Assembly (NCBI GenBank): GCA_938008535.1
Contig: CALLKF010000096.1
Location: 1-64,000 of the forward strand
Direction: 5' to 3'
Source: an uncultured Saprospirales bacterium
GTDB taxonomy: Bacteria; Bacteroidota; Bacteroidia; Chitinophagales; JADIYW01
DNA length: 64,000 nt
Shown: piece by piece, positions 47,540 to 56,955 of the stretch
Layout: every line of letters starts with the position of its first letter
How positions within the stretch are numbered: the stretch's first letter is position 1
The notes under the pieces: model-generated
The model's database searches: none
Seen by the model: only the letters and a program-made list of their open reading frames with translations
Told to the model about the DNA's origin: nothing
Translations under genes and position numbers: made by a program

Positions 47540-50491
47540 TTAATTAACAGTAAAAGATTTTGTTATTTTCTGATTTTCGTCTTTCACGTCAATAATTTCT
47601 AATAAATATTGACCTTTAGCTAAAATGGAAACGTCAAATTGATGCTGTTCATTGATTTCATTCGAAATTAATTTTTCGCCTAACATATTATAAATCGTAG
47701 CTGTGTATTTTCCATTTTTATTGATGAACAATTCAAATTTACCATTACTTGGATTTGGATATAGATTAACGTTCCAATTAGGTTTAGTGGTATTTTGTCT
47801 GATTGCAGTAATCACGCTTTCAGTTCCGTAAACAGGCAATTCAATATTCGTTGGATATACATCAGAAAAAGCAATGCGCTGTACAGATGTTCGCGGCGCA
47901 AATTCTACACCGTTGTAAATATACGTTCTTCCATCTGATGGTTTGCGACGGAAAAATTCTCCAGCCATTATAGGTACATTCGCAGACGACTGAAAACGTG
48001 GATAGTTACTACTTGAAATGAGTACTTTAATTTTGTGTCCTTTAGCAAAAGTATATGCAATAGGATAGCATTGGAAATAATATTCGTATAATTTTCCTAC
48101 ATCAATATTTGAAAACGGTGCATTGTCATTTTGAGCACCAACTGCAATAGATTTAGCAAATTCACGAGCTCGCGCATTCACTGCACCTTCTACCACAAAA
48201 AATTCTTTTCCATCAGGATACACATCTAGAAAGCGAACAAAAAAATCGCAATCAGTTGGACCAGAAGCTGCGTTTAAAGGATTTGATTTTGCGTATAATT
48301 TCACTTTTGGAAATCCAATTATACATAATGAATCAGGAAGAATTTCTGTTTCAAATTTAATTACACCTTCACGATTCATGGTAAACTTTGCGAAGTTAGT
48401 ATCTGCTAAATTCATTTGTCCTTGCGACTCGCGATCGCCTTGAGGTGTTTGTTCAATCATGTTACCACCACCAACTGTAATTACTGGATTATCTGGATCG
48501 TGCACATAAACAGAATATCCTTCATCTGAAACTGGTTTTTTAAAATCTAATCTGCCTGATTTATGCAGATACATGTTGTGCCAATTTACGTTTCTGATTG
48601 GAAAAGTATCAGAAGAAAACCAATAGTTACCAGCATATGAAACAGTTGCGCTATCGTTGGATGCTCCAACAACATAAAAGCGAACAGAAGGAACATCATT
48701 CTCGAAATCAGCAACTGGAATGGAATCAATTTTAGATGTTGTACCAACACCTTGAATTACTGGATTATCTAATTTGGGCACATCAAACGTTAAAGGAATA
48801 ATTAAATTATTTGCTAATCGAATTTCAACTGGCAATTGATTTAATCCATCAGCACCTAATAAAAAATTAATTAATTCAGTAAATTTTAATTTATAGTCTT
48901 TTGCTGGAAAACGAATCTGCAACCAAGGTAGAGCAGGAATTGGTGTTTGCCAAGCAGTTTGTTTTGGAATGAAAATTTTTGGTTCGCCAACTTTATTATA
49001 ACCATGTTGATTTAAATTGTATCGAAACCAACCAATTAATTCTGATTTGGTAATGTCACCTAAGTTGATATCAGAACCATTTGCTCCAAAATTATTAATA
49101 TCTATTTTAGTTAAATCTGCTATATTTTTTGGATACATTTTATCACCAGTTTTTCTAGAAGCGATAGTTTGATGAGCCCAAGGTCCGATAATTAATTTTT
49201 GTAATTTCTTTTTTTGAGTGATATTTTTTTCAATTAAATCATGTGTTTCAATGGAGCCATCCACAAAAATGTCCCACCAGCCAGCAACATGATAAACTGG
49301 CACTTCCATATTTCCATATCTTGAATAAGTGCCATTTTTATCGCTTTCGCCATTGATATCTACAGGTGCTTTGCTAGCATCCATATCACTTCTACCAATA
49401 GAATTTGGATAATAACCACACGGTGAATTTTCGTATCGAACAGTAACAAAATGATCGATAGCTTTATTGGAAGCGTCGAACTTATCTGGTGTGCCATAAT
49501 CTTTTGATGAGTGAATGTCATCATCAATACTCATATCAATACCCATCAAATCATCGCGCGTATCTTTAATTTGTCCACGCAACCAACCAGTCACCAACAT
49601 ATCTCTTAAACAACCATTATGAAAACCAGTACTTTTGTAAAATTCTAAAGGACCCACAATTGGAAACAAGCATTTTAAACCAGGTTGTGTTGGATCTATT
49701 TTATGTGCTGCTGCTGCTTGCAATTGATTGTATCCAAGTGCTGAAGCGCCAAATGTTCCGATAGAACCATTGTATGCTAAATCAACAGTGTCCATAATTC
49801 CATCGTTGTTTAAATCGTAGTTTCTTTTTAAACCTGTTTTTACAAATTCAATGGTGTTGTAACCATCTTCATGGTTGTTTCCATTTCTTGGATCTGATAA
49901 ATCAGTAATATCTAAAACATGTTTGTAATTATGATATGCCCATTTTTTCCAACTATCTGAATATAGTGGCAAATAAACACCTTGTGAAGCATATCGACCA
50001 CGCATATCTTGCATCACACCAACATAACCCAGCAATGACATAGCAGAAGTAATGGTAACATTTCCACCATCTTTTCCATAAGGTGTGCGTTGTAATATCA
50101 TTGGTAATTGATATGGATTTGGATTTTCATGTCCATTAATTGAATCATAAATGATATACTGAAATCCTTTTTGCAAGAGTGTAGCACTAATTGGAATTAT
50201 AATAGAATCAGGTTGTATCAATGGAAATAAAGGATTTTTAAAACCTAAACGATAGCTCAAAACAAAACTATCTTGTAAAATTGGCAGATATACATCAGAC
50301 ATTAATTTAGTTCCGTCTGGCATTGTAAATGGAACTTGTGTCCGAGTCGCAAAATCTGATAAATCGTCTAAAGTTCCGTTAATTTTATCACCTCTTATTT
50401 CAACAGCACCTGGAATTGGAAAATATTTAGTTTGTGCTTTTGATTTTATTGTCAATGACATTAACATAATGATTGAAATCCATTTTTTCAT
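47540..50491 (-). CDS. secreted S15 (X-Pro/CocE) peptidase with T9SS sorting domain
   Basis: A 983-residue exported hydrolase. The S15/CocE catalytic domain (about 55-480) has the nucleophile elbow FGASALGYNQ with Ser250. A Ca-loop-like insert, DLNNDGIMD (226-234), sits just before it. The jelly-roll X-Pro domain (about 620-860) follows, ending with the IMAGEFFRRKP segment. The last 75 residues (NLYPNPSNGKFELFINK...ATIYNMLGEKL...ILAKGQYLLEI) are a type A sorting domain, so it should be released or surface-attached by type IX secretion. It likely cleaves X-Pro dipeptides or ester substrates. It precedes the TonB-dependent receptor by 27 bp. Confidence 0.85.
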   Translation of the reverse strand: MKKWISIIMLMSLTIKSKAQTKYFPIPGAVEIRGDKINGTLDDLSDFATRTQVPFTMPDGTKLMSDVYLPILQDSFVLSYRLGFKNPLFPLIQPDSIIIPISATLLQKGFQYIIYDSINGHENPNPYQLPMILQRTPYGKDGGNVTITSAMSLLGYVGVMQDMRGRYASQGVYLPLYSDSWKKWAYHNYKHVLDITDLSDPRNGNNHEDGYNTIEFVKTGLKRNYDLNNDGIMDTVDLAYNGSIGTFGASALGYNQLQAAAAHKIDPTQPGLKCLFPIVGPLEFYKSTGFHNGCLRDMLVTGWLRGQIKDTRDDLMGIDMSIDDDIHSSKDYGTPDKFDASNKAIDHFVTVRYENSPCGYYPNSIGRSDMDASKAPVDINGESDKNGTYSRYGNMEVPVYHVAGWWDIFVDGSIETHDLIEKNITQKKKLQKLIIGPWAHQTIASRKTGDKMYPKNIADLTKIDINNFGANGSDINLGDITKSELIGWFRYNLNQHGYNKVGEPKIFIPKQTAWQTPIPALPWLQIRFPAKDYKLKFTELINFLLGADGLNQLPVEIRLANNLIIPLTFDVPKLDNPVIQGVGTTSKIDSIPVADFENDVPSVRFYVVGASNDSATVSYAGNYWFSSDTFPIRNVNWHNMYLHKSGRLDFKKPVSDEGYSVYVHDPDNPVITVGGGNMIEQTPQGDRESQGQMNLADTNFAKFTMNREGVIKFETEILPDSLCIIGFPKVKLYAKSNPLNAASGPTDCDFFVRFLDVYPDGKEFFVVEGAVNARAREFAKSIAVGAQNDNAPFSNIDVGKLYEYYFQCYPIAYTFAKGHKIKVLISSSNYPRFQSSANVPIMAGEFFRRKPSDGRTYIYNGVEFAPRTSVQRIAFSDVYPTNIELPVYGTESVITAIRQNTTKPNWNVNLYPNPSNGKFELFINKNGKYTATIYNMLGEKLISNEINEQHQFDVSILAKGQYLLEIIDVKDENQKITKSFTVN

Positions 50492-50557
50492 AGCAGTATA
50501 TTTCTTGAAAGTTAAGAAAATAAATTCTAAATGTTAAAAATAGTTATTAAAATTTTT

Positions 50558-50589
50558 TTGACAATTTCAGATATGATAATTTATCTTTG
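50558..50589 (+). promoter_or_regulatory. promoter of terC
   Basis: TTG (50558-50560) plus 21 bp plus TATCTTTG (50582-50589), an exact TAnnTTTG box, 5 bp before the terC start codon at 50595. A very short leader is predicted. Confidence 0.6.
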
Positions 50590-50594
50590 CAGGA

Positions 50595-51407
50595 ATGGAA
50601 CACATATTAGGTGATATTTCAATACAGCAAGCAATTTTAATTGTAATCAATCTAATAGTGATAGAAAGTTTATTGTCAGTTGACAATGCAGCCGTGTTGG
50701 CTACAATGGTAATGGATTTACCTAAAGAACAACGTAAAAAGGCATTAAAATATGGAATTATTGGCGCCTACGTTTTTCGAGGAATTTGTCTATTATTAGC
50801 TGCTTGGTTAATTAAAATTTGGTGGTTAAAATCTGTTGGTGGTTTTTATCTTATTTATTTATTTGTTGATTATTTTAAATCTAAATCAACCAAAGAAACA
50901 GAAGATGACACGTTAAACAAACAGGAAAATAAAATCTATAAATATACCATTGGATTATTTGGAAAATTTTGGTCGACTGTAATTTTGGTCGAGATTATGG
51001 ATTTAGCTTTTTCTATTGACAATGTTTTTGCTGCTGTAGCATTTACCAATAATATTTACCTTATTTGGATTGGCGTTTTTATCGGAATTTTAGCCATGCG
51101 TTTTGTAGCACAAGCATTTGTGAAAATTATGGAAAAATATCCATTCTTGGAAACTGCTGCATTTTTAGTAATTGGAATTTTAGGATTGAAACTATTACTT
51201 TCATTTCCAGCACACTTTTTACATGACAATGCCATTTTTAAATTTATTGAAAGCGAACGATTTGATTTAATTATATCATTCGTAACTGTTTTGGTTTTTG
51301 CAATACCTATAGTAACATCTTTTCTTTTCAATTTTCCAAAAAAAAATAATTCTATTAAAACTGAAACCGATACTGATTTAGAAAAACAAAATAAGCAGAT
51401 AAACTAA
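50595..51407 (+). CDS. TerC-family membrane protein
   Basis: A 270-residue integral membrane protein of the TerC/Alx family with about seven helices. Marks are the acidic helix segment ESLLSVDNAAVLATMV in helix 1 and the repeated VEIMDLAFSIDNVFAAVAF in the second half; both are inverted-repeat cores with the metal-binding Asp/Asn. Members export Mn2+ or act in metal and pH stress; the substrate here is inferred only from family. It ends 1 bp before the convergent msrA gene. Confidence 0.85.
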   Translation: MEHILGDISIQQAILIVINLIVIESLLSVDNAAVLATMVMDLPKEQRKKALKYGIIGAYVFRGICLLLAAWLIKIWWLKSVGGFYLIYLFVDYFKSKSTKETEDDTLNKQENKIYKYTIGLFGKFWSTVILVEIMDLAFSIDNVFAAVAFTNNIYLIWIGVFIGILAMRFVAQAFVKIMEKYPFLETAAFLVIGILGLKLLLSFPAHFLHDNAIFKFIESERFDLIISFVTVLVFAIPIVTSFLFNFPKKNNSIKTETDTDLEKQNKQIN

Positions 51408-51408
51408 A

Positions 51409-52080
51409 TTACTTCTTCATTCTATCTTTAAAAACTTTTTCAAACTTTTCAATTTTTGGTTGAATTACATATTGACAATAACCTTGTGTTTTGTTGTCGT
51501 TGTAATAGTTTTGATGATAGTCTTCCGCTTTATAAAACACATCAAACTTAGTAACTTCAGTTACAATTGGCTTTGGATATGCTTTTTCAGAATTTAATGC
51601 AGCAATAATTTCTTCAGATGTATTTTTCTGTGCTTCGTTGTGATAAAAAATTGCGGAACGATATTGAGTGCCGATATCATTACCTTGTTGATTCAAGGTT
51701 GTTGGATCATGCATTGTGAAAAATACTTTCAATATTTCTGAAAATGAAACTTTTGTTGTGTCAAATGTAATTTGAATCACTTCAGCATGACCTGTTGTGC
51801 CACTGCAAACTGCATGATAAGATGGATTTTTAACATGACCACCAGAAAAACCAGATTCTACTTTTTCTACACCATCTAACAACTGAAAAACGGCTTCCAT
51901 GCACCAATAGCAACCACCACCAAACGTTGCAACTTCGTAATTTGTATTAGCACTCATATTATTTTTTTTTGCTGATTGTTCTGTTTTATTTTTTTCTGAA
52001 GTTTTAAATTCTTTTGTTGATTGTGCATTATTACAACCCGCAAATGCAAACAACGAAAAAAGTGTGATAATAAATTGCAT
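51409..52080 (-). CDS. msrA: peptide methionine sulfoxide reductase MsrA, lipoprotein
   Basis: A 223-residue MsrA: catalytic Cys57 in FGGGCYWCMEAVF, HVKNPSYHAVCSGTTGHAEV, and HDPTTLNQQGNDIGTQYRSAIF. Near the C-terminus, GYCQYVI carries a possible resolving Cys. The first 40 residues are an export signal with lipobox AFAGC (C16) and a charged Lys/Glu linker, so this copy repairs oxidised methionine in periplasmic or surface proteins. A re-reducing thioredoxin-like partner is not adjacent. Length of the catalytic part is normal. It converges with terC. Confidence 0.92.
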   Translation of the reverse strand: MQFIITLFSLFAFAGCNNAQSTKEFKTSEKNKTEQSAKKNNMSANTNYEVATFGGGCYWCMEAVFQLLDGVEKVESGFSGGHVKNPSYHAVCSGTTGHAEVIQITFDTTKVSFSEILKVFFTMHDPTTLNQQGNDIGTQYRSAIFYHNEAQKNTSEEIIAALNSEKAYPKPIVTEVTKFDVFYKAEDYHQNYYNDNKTQGYCQYVIQPKIEKFEKVFKDRMKK

Positions 52081-52184
52081 ATTGTTTTTATTCTATTAGA
52101 CGATATAACACCAATAAACTTACAAAGGTTTTGTGAAGTTTCGTTAATTATTTCAAGTAAAAATAAATTGGTGTGGAAATGAAT

Positions 52185-54299
52185 TTATTTTAGAAATTGA
52201 TAAACAACTAATGAAACTATATAAGCCAAAGTGCTCATATAGGCAAATTGGAGTGCAGGCCATTTCAAGGTTTTGGTTTCTCGGTAAACAGTTGCTAATG
52301 TGCTGAAACATTGCATTGCAAATAAATAAAACAACACCAATGAAAGTGCTACCGCAACTGTAAAAACAGGTTTGCCTGCTGCATTTTTTTCACTAGCTAA
52401 TTTCTGCTGAATGGTTTGTCGGTTTGCGTCTTTTCCTATAGAATATAGAGTAGAAATAGTACCAACAAATACTTCGCGCGCAGCAAATGATGTGATTAAT
52501 GCAATTCCAATTTTCCAATCGAAACCTAATGGTTTTATGATTGGTTCTATGATTCGACCAGCATAACCAGCATATGAATATTCCAATTTTTTGGAAGCAA
52601 TATGCAATTCAGTTTGTGTTGCATCGTATTGCATTAAGGATGCTTCTATAGTAGCTGTATTTATAGCTTCATTTATTTTATTTGATGGACCAAAACTTGC
52701 TAAAAACCATAACACAATAGATACTACTAAAATAATTTTGCCTGCGCCAATTACAAATGATTTTACTTTATCATACACGTTGAAAAATACATTTTTCCAA
52801 TGTGGCATTTTGTATGCTGGCAATTCTAACATTAAAAAAGAATGTTCATTTGATTTTAATATCTTTTTAAAAACGAATGCTGAAAACAACGCTGCCATCA
52901 CACCAATTAAATACAACATCATAAAAACAAGTGCCTGTGAATTAATGAAGCCAAACACTTTAAATCTAGGTATAACAAAACCGATAAGCACTGCAAATAC
53001 TGGTATTCTGGCAGAACAACTGATTAAAGGTGTTACCATAATAGTTATTAAACGTTCTTTCCAATTGCTAATGGTTCGTGTGCTCATAATTGCTGGAATG
53101 GCGCATGCGCCACCAGAAATCAATGAAACAATGCTTCTTCCATTTAAACCAAATCGTTGCATGATTTTATCAAACATAAAAACTGCTCGCGACATGTAAC
53201 CAACTTCTTCTAAAATGGAAATCAATAAAAACAAAATAAAAATTTGTGGCACGAAAACCAACACACCACTGATGCCTGGCACAATGCCTTCGCTTACTAA
53301 TTTTGTAAATAAATTAGTCGGAAAATGATATTGTATATAAAAACTAAGATTTGAAAAATGCTGATCAATAAAATCCATTGGAAAAGAAGACCAAGTAAAA
53401 ATAGCTTGAAATATGAATAACATCAACAAGAAAAAAACAATTGGACCTAAGAAACGATGCGTTACAATGCTGTCAATTTTATCTGTTAATGTATTTCCAA
53501 TGGCTATTTGTTTATCTAATGTTTGATTGACAATTGGCACAAATTGGTTGTATCGCTGCATAATTTCATCCAACTGATTATTGATGGAATTGAACTTATG
53601 TTTTTCATTTAGATTTAATAATTCTTGTTTTTGTGCTGCATTTAAAAATGATATTTTTTTTACATGATGAGCAATCAGTAATGCTGCATAGCTGTTTTTA
53701 ACTCTAATTTTTTTACTGATTTCGTCTGTGATTTCTATTTCAGTGTTGGTTAATTCATAAAATCTTTTTGAACTCGATTTTTTAGTTTGTAATAATTTTT
53801 GCAATTCATTTTTTAATGCGTTGATACCATCACCAGTTCTTCCGTTTACTGACACAACAGGTAAATCAAAAAGAGTTTCGAGTTTTTTAGCATCAACTGA
53901 TAAACCAGTTTTTTCTGCCAAATCATTCATGTTCAACGCCAAAACAATCGGAAATTCTAAATCAATTAATTGTGATAATAAAAGTGAATGACGTTCTAAA
54001 TTATTTACATCGGCAACATACACCATGGCATCAGGAAAATCAATATCATTTTTATTAGTTAGCGCATTCAGCACAATTCTCTCATCTAACGAAGTTGGAA
54101 ATAAGCTATAAGTACCTGGAAAATCGGTAACAGATATTTCTATATTATCAGTTAATTTAAATGCACCATTTTTACGTTCAACCGTAACACCTGGAAAATT
54201 ACCTACTTTTTGTCGCAAACCTGTCAATTGATTAAATACAGAAGATTTTCCAGTATTTGGATTGCCAAGTAAAGCTATTTTAAAGGTTTGATTTGCCAT
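52185..54299 (-). CDS. feoB: ferrous iron transporter FeoB
   Basis: A 704-residue Fe(II) transporter. The N-terminal G domain has GNPNTGKSSVFNQLTG (G1), VTDFPGTYSLFPTS (G3 region) and LNMNDLAEK (G4). A helical regulatory region follows (about 170-270). The membrane part has two conserved gate repeats (GGACAIPAIMSTRT and SCSARIPVFAV), with further helices to the end. Length matches FeoB (about 700-770). It is transcribed after feoA (52 bp between them), and both lie downstream of lptG and tgt on the same strand but are probably driven by a separate promoter at 54613. Confidence 0.93.
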   Translation of the reverse strand: MANQTFKIALLGNPNTGKSSVFNQLTGLRQKVGNFPGVTVERKNGAFKLTDNIEISVTDFPGTYSLFPTSLDERIVLNALTNKNDIDFPDAMVYVADVNNLERHSLLLSQLIDLEFPIVLALNMNDLAEKTGLSVDAKKLETLFDLPVVSVNGRTGDGINALKNELQKLLQTKKSSSKRFYELTNTEIEITDEISKKIRVKNSYAALLIAHHVKKISFLNAAQKQELLNLNEKHKFNSINNQLDEIMQRYNQFVPIVNQTLDKQIAIGNTLTDKIDSIVTHRFLGPIVFFLLMLFIFQAIFTWSSFPMDFIDQHFSNLSFYIQYHFPTNLFTKLVSEGIVPGISGVLVFVPQIFILFLLISILEEVGYMSRAVFMFDKIMQRFGLNGRSIVSLISGGACAIPAIMSTRTISNWKERLITIMVTPLISCSARIPVFAVLIGFVIPRFKVFGFINSQALVFMMLYLIGVMAALFSAFVFKKILKSNEHSFLMLELPAYKMPHWKNVFFNVYDKVKSFVIGAGKIILVVSIVLWFLASFGPSNKINEAINTATIEASLMQYDATQTELHIASKKLEYSYAGYAGRIIEPIIKPLGFDWKIGIALITSFAAREVFVGTISTLYSIGKDANRQTIQQKLASEKNAAGKPVFTVAVALSLVLFYLFAMQCFSTLATVYRETKTLKWPALQFAYMSTLAYIVSLVVYQFLK

Positions 54300-54351
54300 T
54301 TTTATTTTAATGCATTCAATGCATCCTTACTTTTACGTTTTTTATCGTTTA

Positions 54352-54588
54352 TTAGGAATTTTTCGTCAACAACACATGTTCTGCTTCATTGGTGCGTAAT
54401 CCAATATAATGATTTTCTGTTTTAATATAATATGCACCACCAAATGGTGATTTTCGCACTAATGTAATTGCAGTTCCTGAAAGCAAACCCATCGACATTA
54501 ATTTACAAGCAACAAATCCGTTTGAAAATTCGTTGATGGTAGCAGTTTCGCCAATCATTAATTGTGTAATATTTTGGGTATTGTTCAA
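54352..54588 (-). CDS. feoA: FeoA domain protein
   Basis: A 78-residue SH3-like FeoA, the small partner needed for FeoB iron uptake. ITQLMIGETATINEFS and CKLMSMGLLSGTAITLVRKSPFGG fit the family, and Cys in FVACKLMSMG is typical. I start at TTG 54588 (MNNTQNITQ...). The frame is open upstream to 54756, but that extra part lies antisense-free in the lptG 3' end and has no FeoA similarity, and a -7 box sits 25 bp upstream of the TTG. An in-frame ATG at MIGE would cut off the first strand. Confidence 0.8.
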   Translation of the reverse strand: MNNTQNITQLMIGETATINEFSNGFVACKLMSMGLLSGTAITLVRKSPFGGAYYIKTENHYIGLRTNEAEHVLLTKNS

Positions 54589-54612
54589 CTTATTTAGAAT
54601 AAATCCGAATAG

Positions 54613-54620
54613 CAAAAATA
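54613..54620 (-). promoter_or_regulatory. possible -7 box of feoAB
   Basis: The minus strand reads TATTTTTG, matching TAnnTTTG, 25 bp upstream of the TTG start of feoA. It lies in the gap after lptG, so feoAB may be separately expressed. I find no clear -33 TTG. No Fur-box-like palindrome is obvious. Confidence 0.4.
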
Positions 54621-54692
54621 CAATGTTGGAACGATAAAAAGGGAATTTGATGTATTGTAATTCAAGATTACCAAAGATTAGGTATCTACAAG

Positions 54693-55772
54693 CTATTTCG
54701 GTGCTCGAATTAACAGCAACGCAGCTACAACACCAAAAATCATATTTGGAATCCAAACGGCAATCAACGGATCTAGGTTTCCTTTGGTAGCAAAAACTAC
54801 TGAAAATTGTTGGATAATAATATAGGCGCCACTGAGCAACATTCCTGCTACAATGTACAAGCCAAGTCCGTTGCGTACTTTTTTGGTGGTCATGGCAACA
54901 GCAATCAATGTTAAAATAATAGCTGAAAATGGAATTGCAGTTCGTCTGTATTTTTCTACTTCATACGTTTTTACATTTTCATTGCCTTTAATTTTTTGGT
55001 CAGCAATAAAACTTTTGAGCTGCTCTGTTGTCATGGTTTCAATATCATAATCTTGTCGCACATATTCTTTTGGTGTAATTGGCAAGCGCATCAACGTATC
55101 ACTACCTTTTCGTACAATATCTTTAGGACCATCAAATTGACGAAAATTCCAATTGCTTAGTTTCCATTTTTGTTTAGTGCTGTCCCATTGAATATTATCT
55201 GCGCTAATTTTAAAATACTGTACTTTGTCTTTTATTTTTTCCATCGTAAATTTAAAACCATTATAAGATATACCATCAAATGACTGTGTATATATAAAGG
55301 TATCTTTTCCAATTTGGTAATGATAATTGATGTCATACGTTCTACTGTCTTTCTTAGATGCATATTTTTCTTCAAAAGCAATTTTTACTTTATTGTTTTT
55401 TGGCAATAAAATATGATTGTAGTAAGCAAACAACATGGCTAATAGAGTAGCTGTAAACATGTAAGGAAATAAAAGTCGGTAAAAACTTACACCACCATTT
55501 AGCATGCAAATAATTTCCGTATTTTCTGTTAAACGCGATGTAAAATAAACAACAGAAATAAACACAAATATTGGAGCGAGCATCAACCCTATCCAAGGAA
55601 TAAAATTCAGGTAATAATCAAAAATGATATTGTACAATGGTGCTTTATTGTCAATAAACTCATCAATTTTTTCCGTTATATCAATAACAATAGCAATTGC
55701 ACTCAGCAAAAATATTGCAAAGAAAAAAGTCACAAGGAATTTTTTGATAATATACCAGTCCAGTGTTTTCAT
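54693..55772 (-). CDS. lptG: LptF/LptG-family permease
   Basis: A 359-residue inner-membrane protein of the YjgP/YjgQ family. Three N-terminal helices (LVTFFFAIFLLSAIAIVIDI, PWIGLMLAPIFVFISVVYF, LLFPYMFTATLLAMLFAYY), a periplasmic beta-jellyroll domain (about 130-240) and three C-terminal helices (IPFSAIILTLIAVAMTT, GLYIVAGMLLSGAYIII, LIAVWIPNMIFGVVAAL) are visible. With LptB and LptF it extracts LPS from the inner membrane and feeds the periplasmic bridge. The start shares one base with the tgt stop (TAATG), so the two are coupled. Confidence 0.85.
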   Translation of the reverse strand: MKTLDWYIIKKFLVTFFFAIFLLSAIAIVIDITEKIDEFIDNKAPLYNIIFDYYLNFIPWIGLMLAPIFVFISVVYFTSRLTENTEIICMLNGGVSFYRLLFPYMFTATLLAMLFAYYNHILLPKNNKVKIAFEEKYASKKDSRTYDINYHYQIGKDTFIYTQSFDGISYNGFKFTMEKIKDKVQYFKISADNIQWDSTKQKWKLSNWNFRQFDGPKDIVRKGSDTLMRLPITPKEYVRQDYDIETMTTEQLKSFIADQKIKGNENVKTYEVEKYRRTAIPFSAIILTLIAVAMTTKKVRNGLGLYIVAGMLLSGAYIIIQQFSVVFATKGNLDPLIAVWIPNMIFGVVAALLLIRAPK

Positions 55773-56902
55773 TATAATCTTTGCATCAATTTAACAACCA
55801 TTTCATTTTTCCATACAGTAAAAGTACCTTCTTTAATTTTAGTTCGTGCTTCATTTACTAACCATAAATAAAACGATAAATTTTGCAAACTCGAAATTTG
55901 TGCGCCTAAATATTCTTCTACGATAAACAAATGTCGCAAGTATGCTTTCGTATGTATGTTGCTGGTTGTGCAAGCAATTCCGCTATCAATTGGCGAAAAA
56001 TCATCTTTCCATTTTTGATTTTTTATATTGATGATGCCTTCTGTTGTGAACAACATTCCGTGACGTGCATTACGTGTTGGCATTACGCAATCAAACATAT
56101 CTACGCCTAATGCAATAGCTTCCAAAATATTGGCTGGTGTGCCAACACCCATTAAATAACGTGGTTTGTCTTTTGGCAGAATACTGCAAACTAAATCCGT
56201 CATTTCATACATCAATTCGGCTGGTTCGCCAACAGCCAAACCACCAATCGCGTTTGCAGGTCTGTTTTGAGCAGCAATAAATTCAGCAGATTCTGTACGC
56301 AAATCTCTATATACAGAACCTTGTACAATAGGAATCAATGTTTGTTCGTAGCCATACAAAGGTTCCGTTGTATCAAAACGGTGAATACATTTTTGCAGCC
56401 AATCATGCGTGATGCGCAACGAATTTTTTGCATACTTATATTCACATGGATATGGTGTGCATTCATCAAACGCCATGATAAAATCTGCGCCAATAATGCG
56501 TTGTGTGTCCATCACATTTTCTGGTGTAAATAAATGGCGCGAACCATCAATATGCGATTGAAACGTAACACCTTGTTCCGTTAATTTTCTTCTGTGAGAA
56601 AGTGAATAAACTTGGTAACCACCACTGTCAGTCAACATTGGTTTTTTCCAAGAGTTAAACGCATGCAAACCACCAGCTTTTTGAAGTATTTCCAAGCCAG
56701 GTCGCAAATATAAATGATAGGTATTTCCTAAAATAATTTGTGCTTTCACTTCGTTTTCCAATTCAGAAAAATGCACTGCTTTTACGGTTGCTTGTGTACC
56801 AACAGGCATAAAAATTGGCGTTTCGATATCACCGTGATCTGTAGTAATTTTTCCAATGCGCGCGTTGGAATGTTGATCGGTATGTTGTATTTCGTATTTC
56901 AA
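55772..56902 (-). CDS. tgt: queuine tRNA-ribosyltransferase
   Basis: A 376-residue bacterial Tgt that swaps G34 for preQ1 in tRNAs with GUN anticodons. Marks are the general-base Asp in MLTDSGGYQVYSL, GGLAVGE, and the nucleophile Asp in FDCVMPTRNARHG. The zinc region reads IACTTSNIHTKAYLRHL; aligned to the E. coli C-x-C-x2-C motif it keeps only the middle Cys, so the zinc site appears lost. Length is normal. It is the first gene of a tgt-lptG unit with an overlapping stop/start. The enzyme is otherwise complete and likely active. Confidence 0.93.
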   Translation of the reverse strand: MKYEIQHTDQHSNARIGKITTDHGDIETPIFMPVGTQATVKAVHFSELENEVKAQIILGNTYHLYLRPGLEILQKAGGLHAFNSWKKPMLTDSGGYQVYSLSHRRKLTEQGVTFQSHIDGSRHLFTPENVMDTQRIIGADFIMAFDECTPYPCEYKYAKNSLRITHDWLQKCIHRFDTTEPLYGYEQTLIPIVQGSVYRDLRTESAEFIAAQNRPANAIGGLAVGEPAELMYEMTDLVCSILPKDKPRYLMGVGTPANILEAIALGVDMFDCVMPTRNARHGMLFTTEGIINIKNQKWKDDFSPIDSGIACTTSNIHTKAYLRHLFIVEEYLGAQISSLQNLSFYLWLVNEARTKIKEGTFTVWKNEMVVKLMQRL

Positions 56903-56955
56903 GAATCAAAAAATTAAAAACACAAAAATACGACAAAAACCTTTATTTTTATTGA

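Noticed and set aside
54589..54756. Long form of FeoA
   Set aside because: The extra 56 residues overlap the 3' end of lptG, show no FeoA similarity and contain the candidate promoter.
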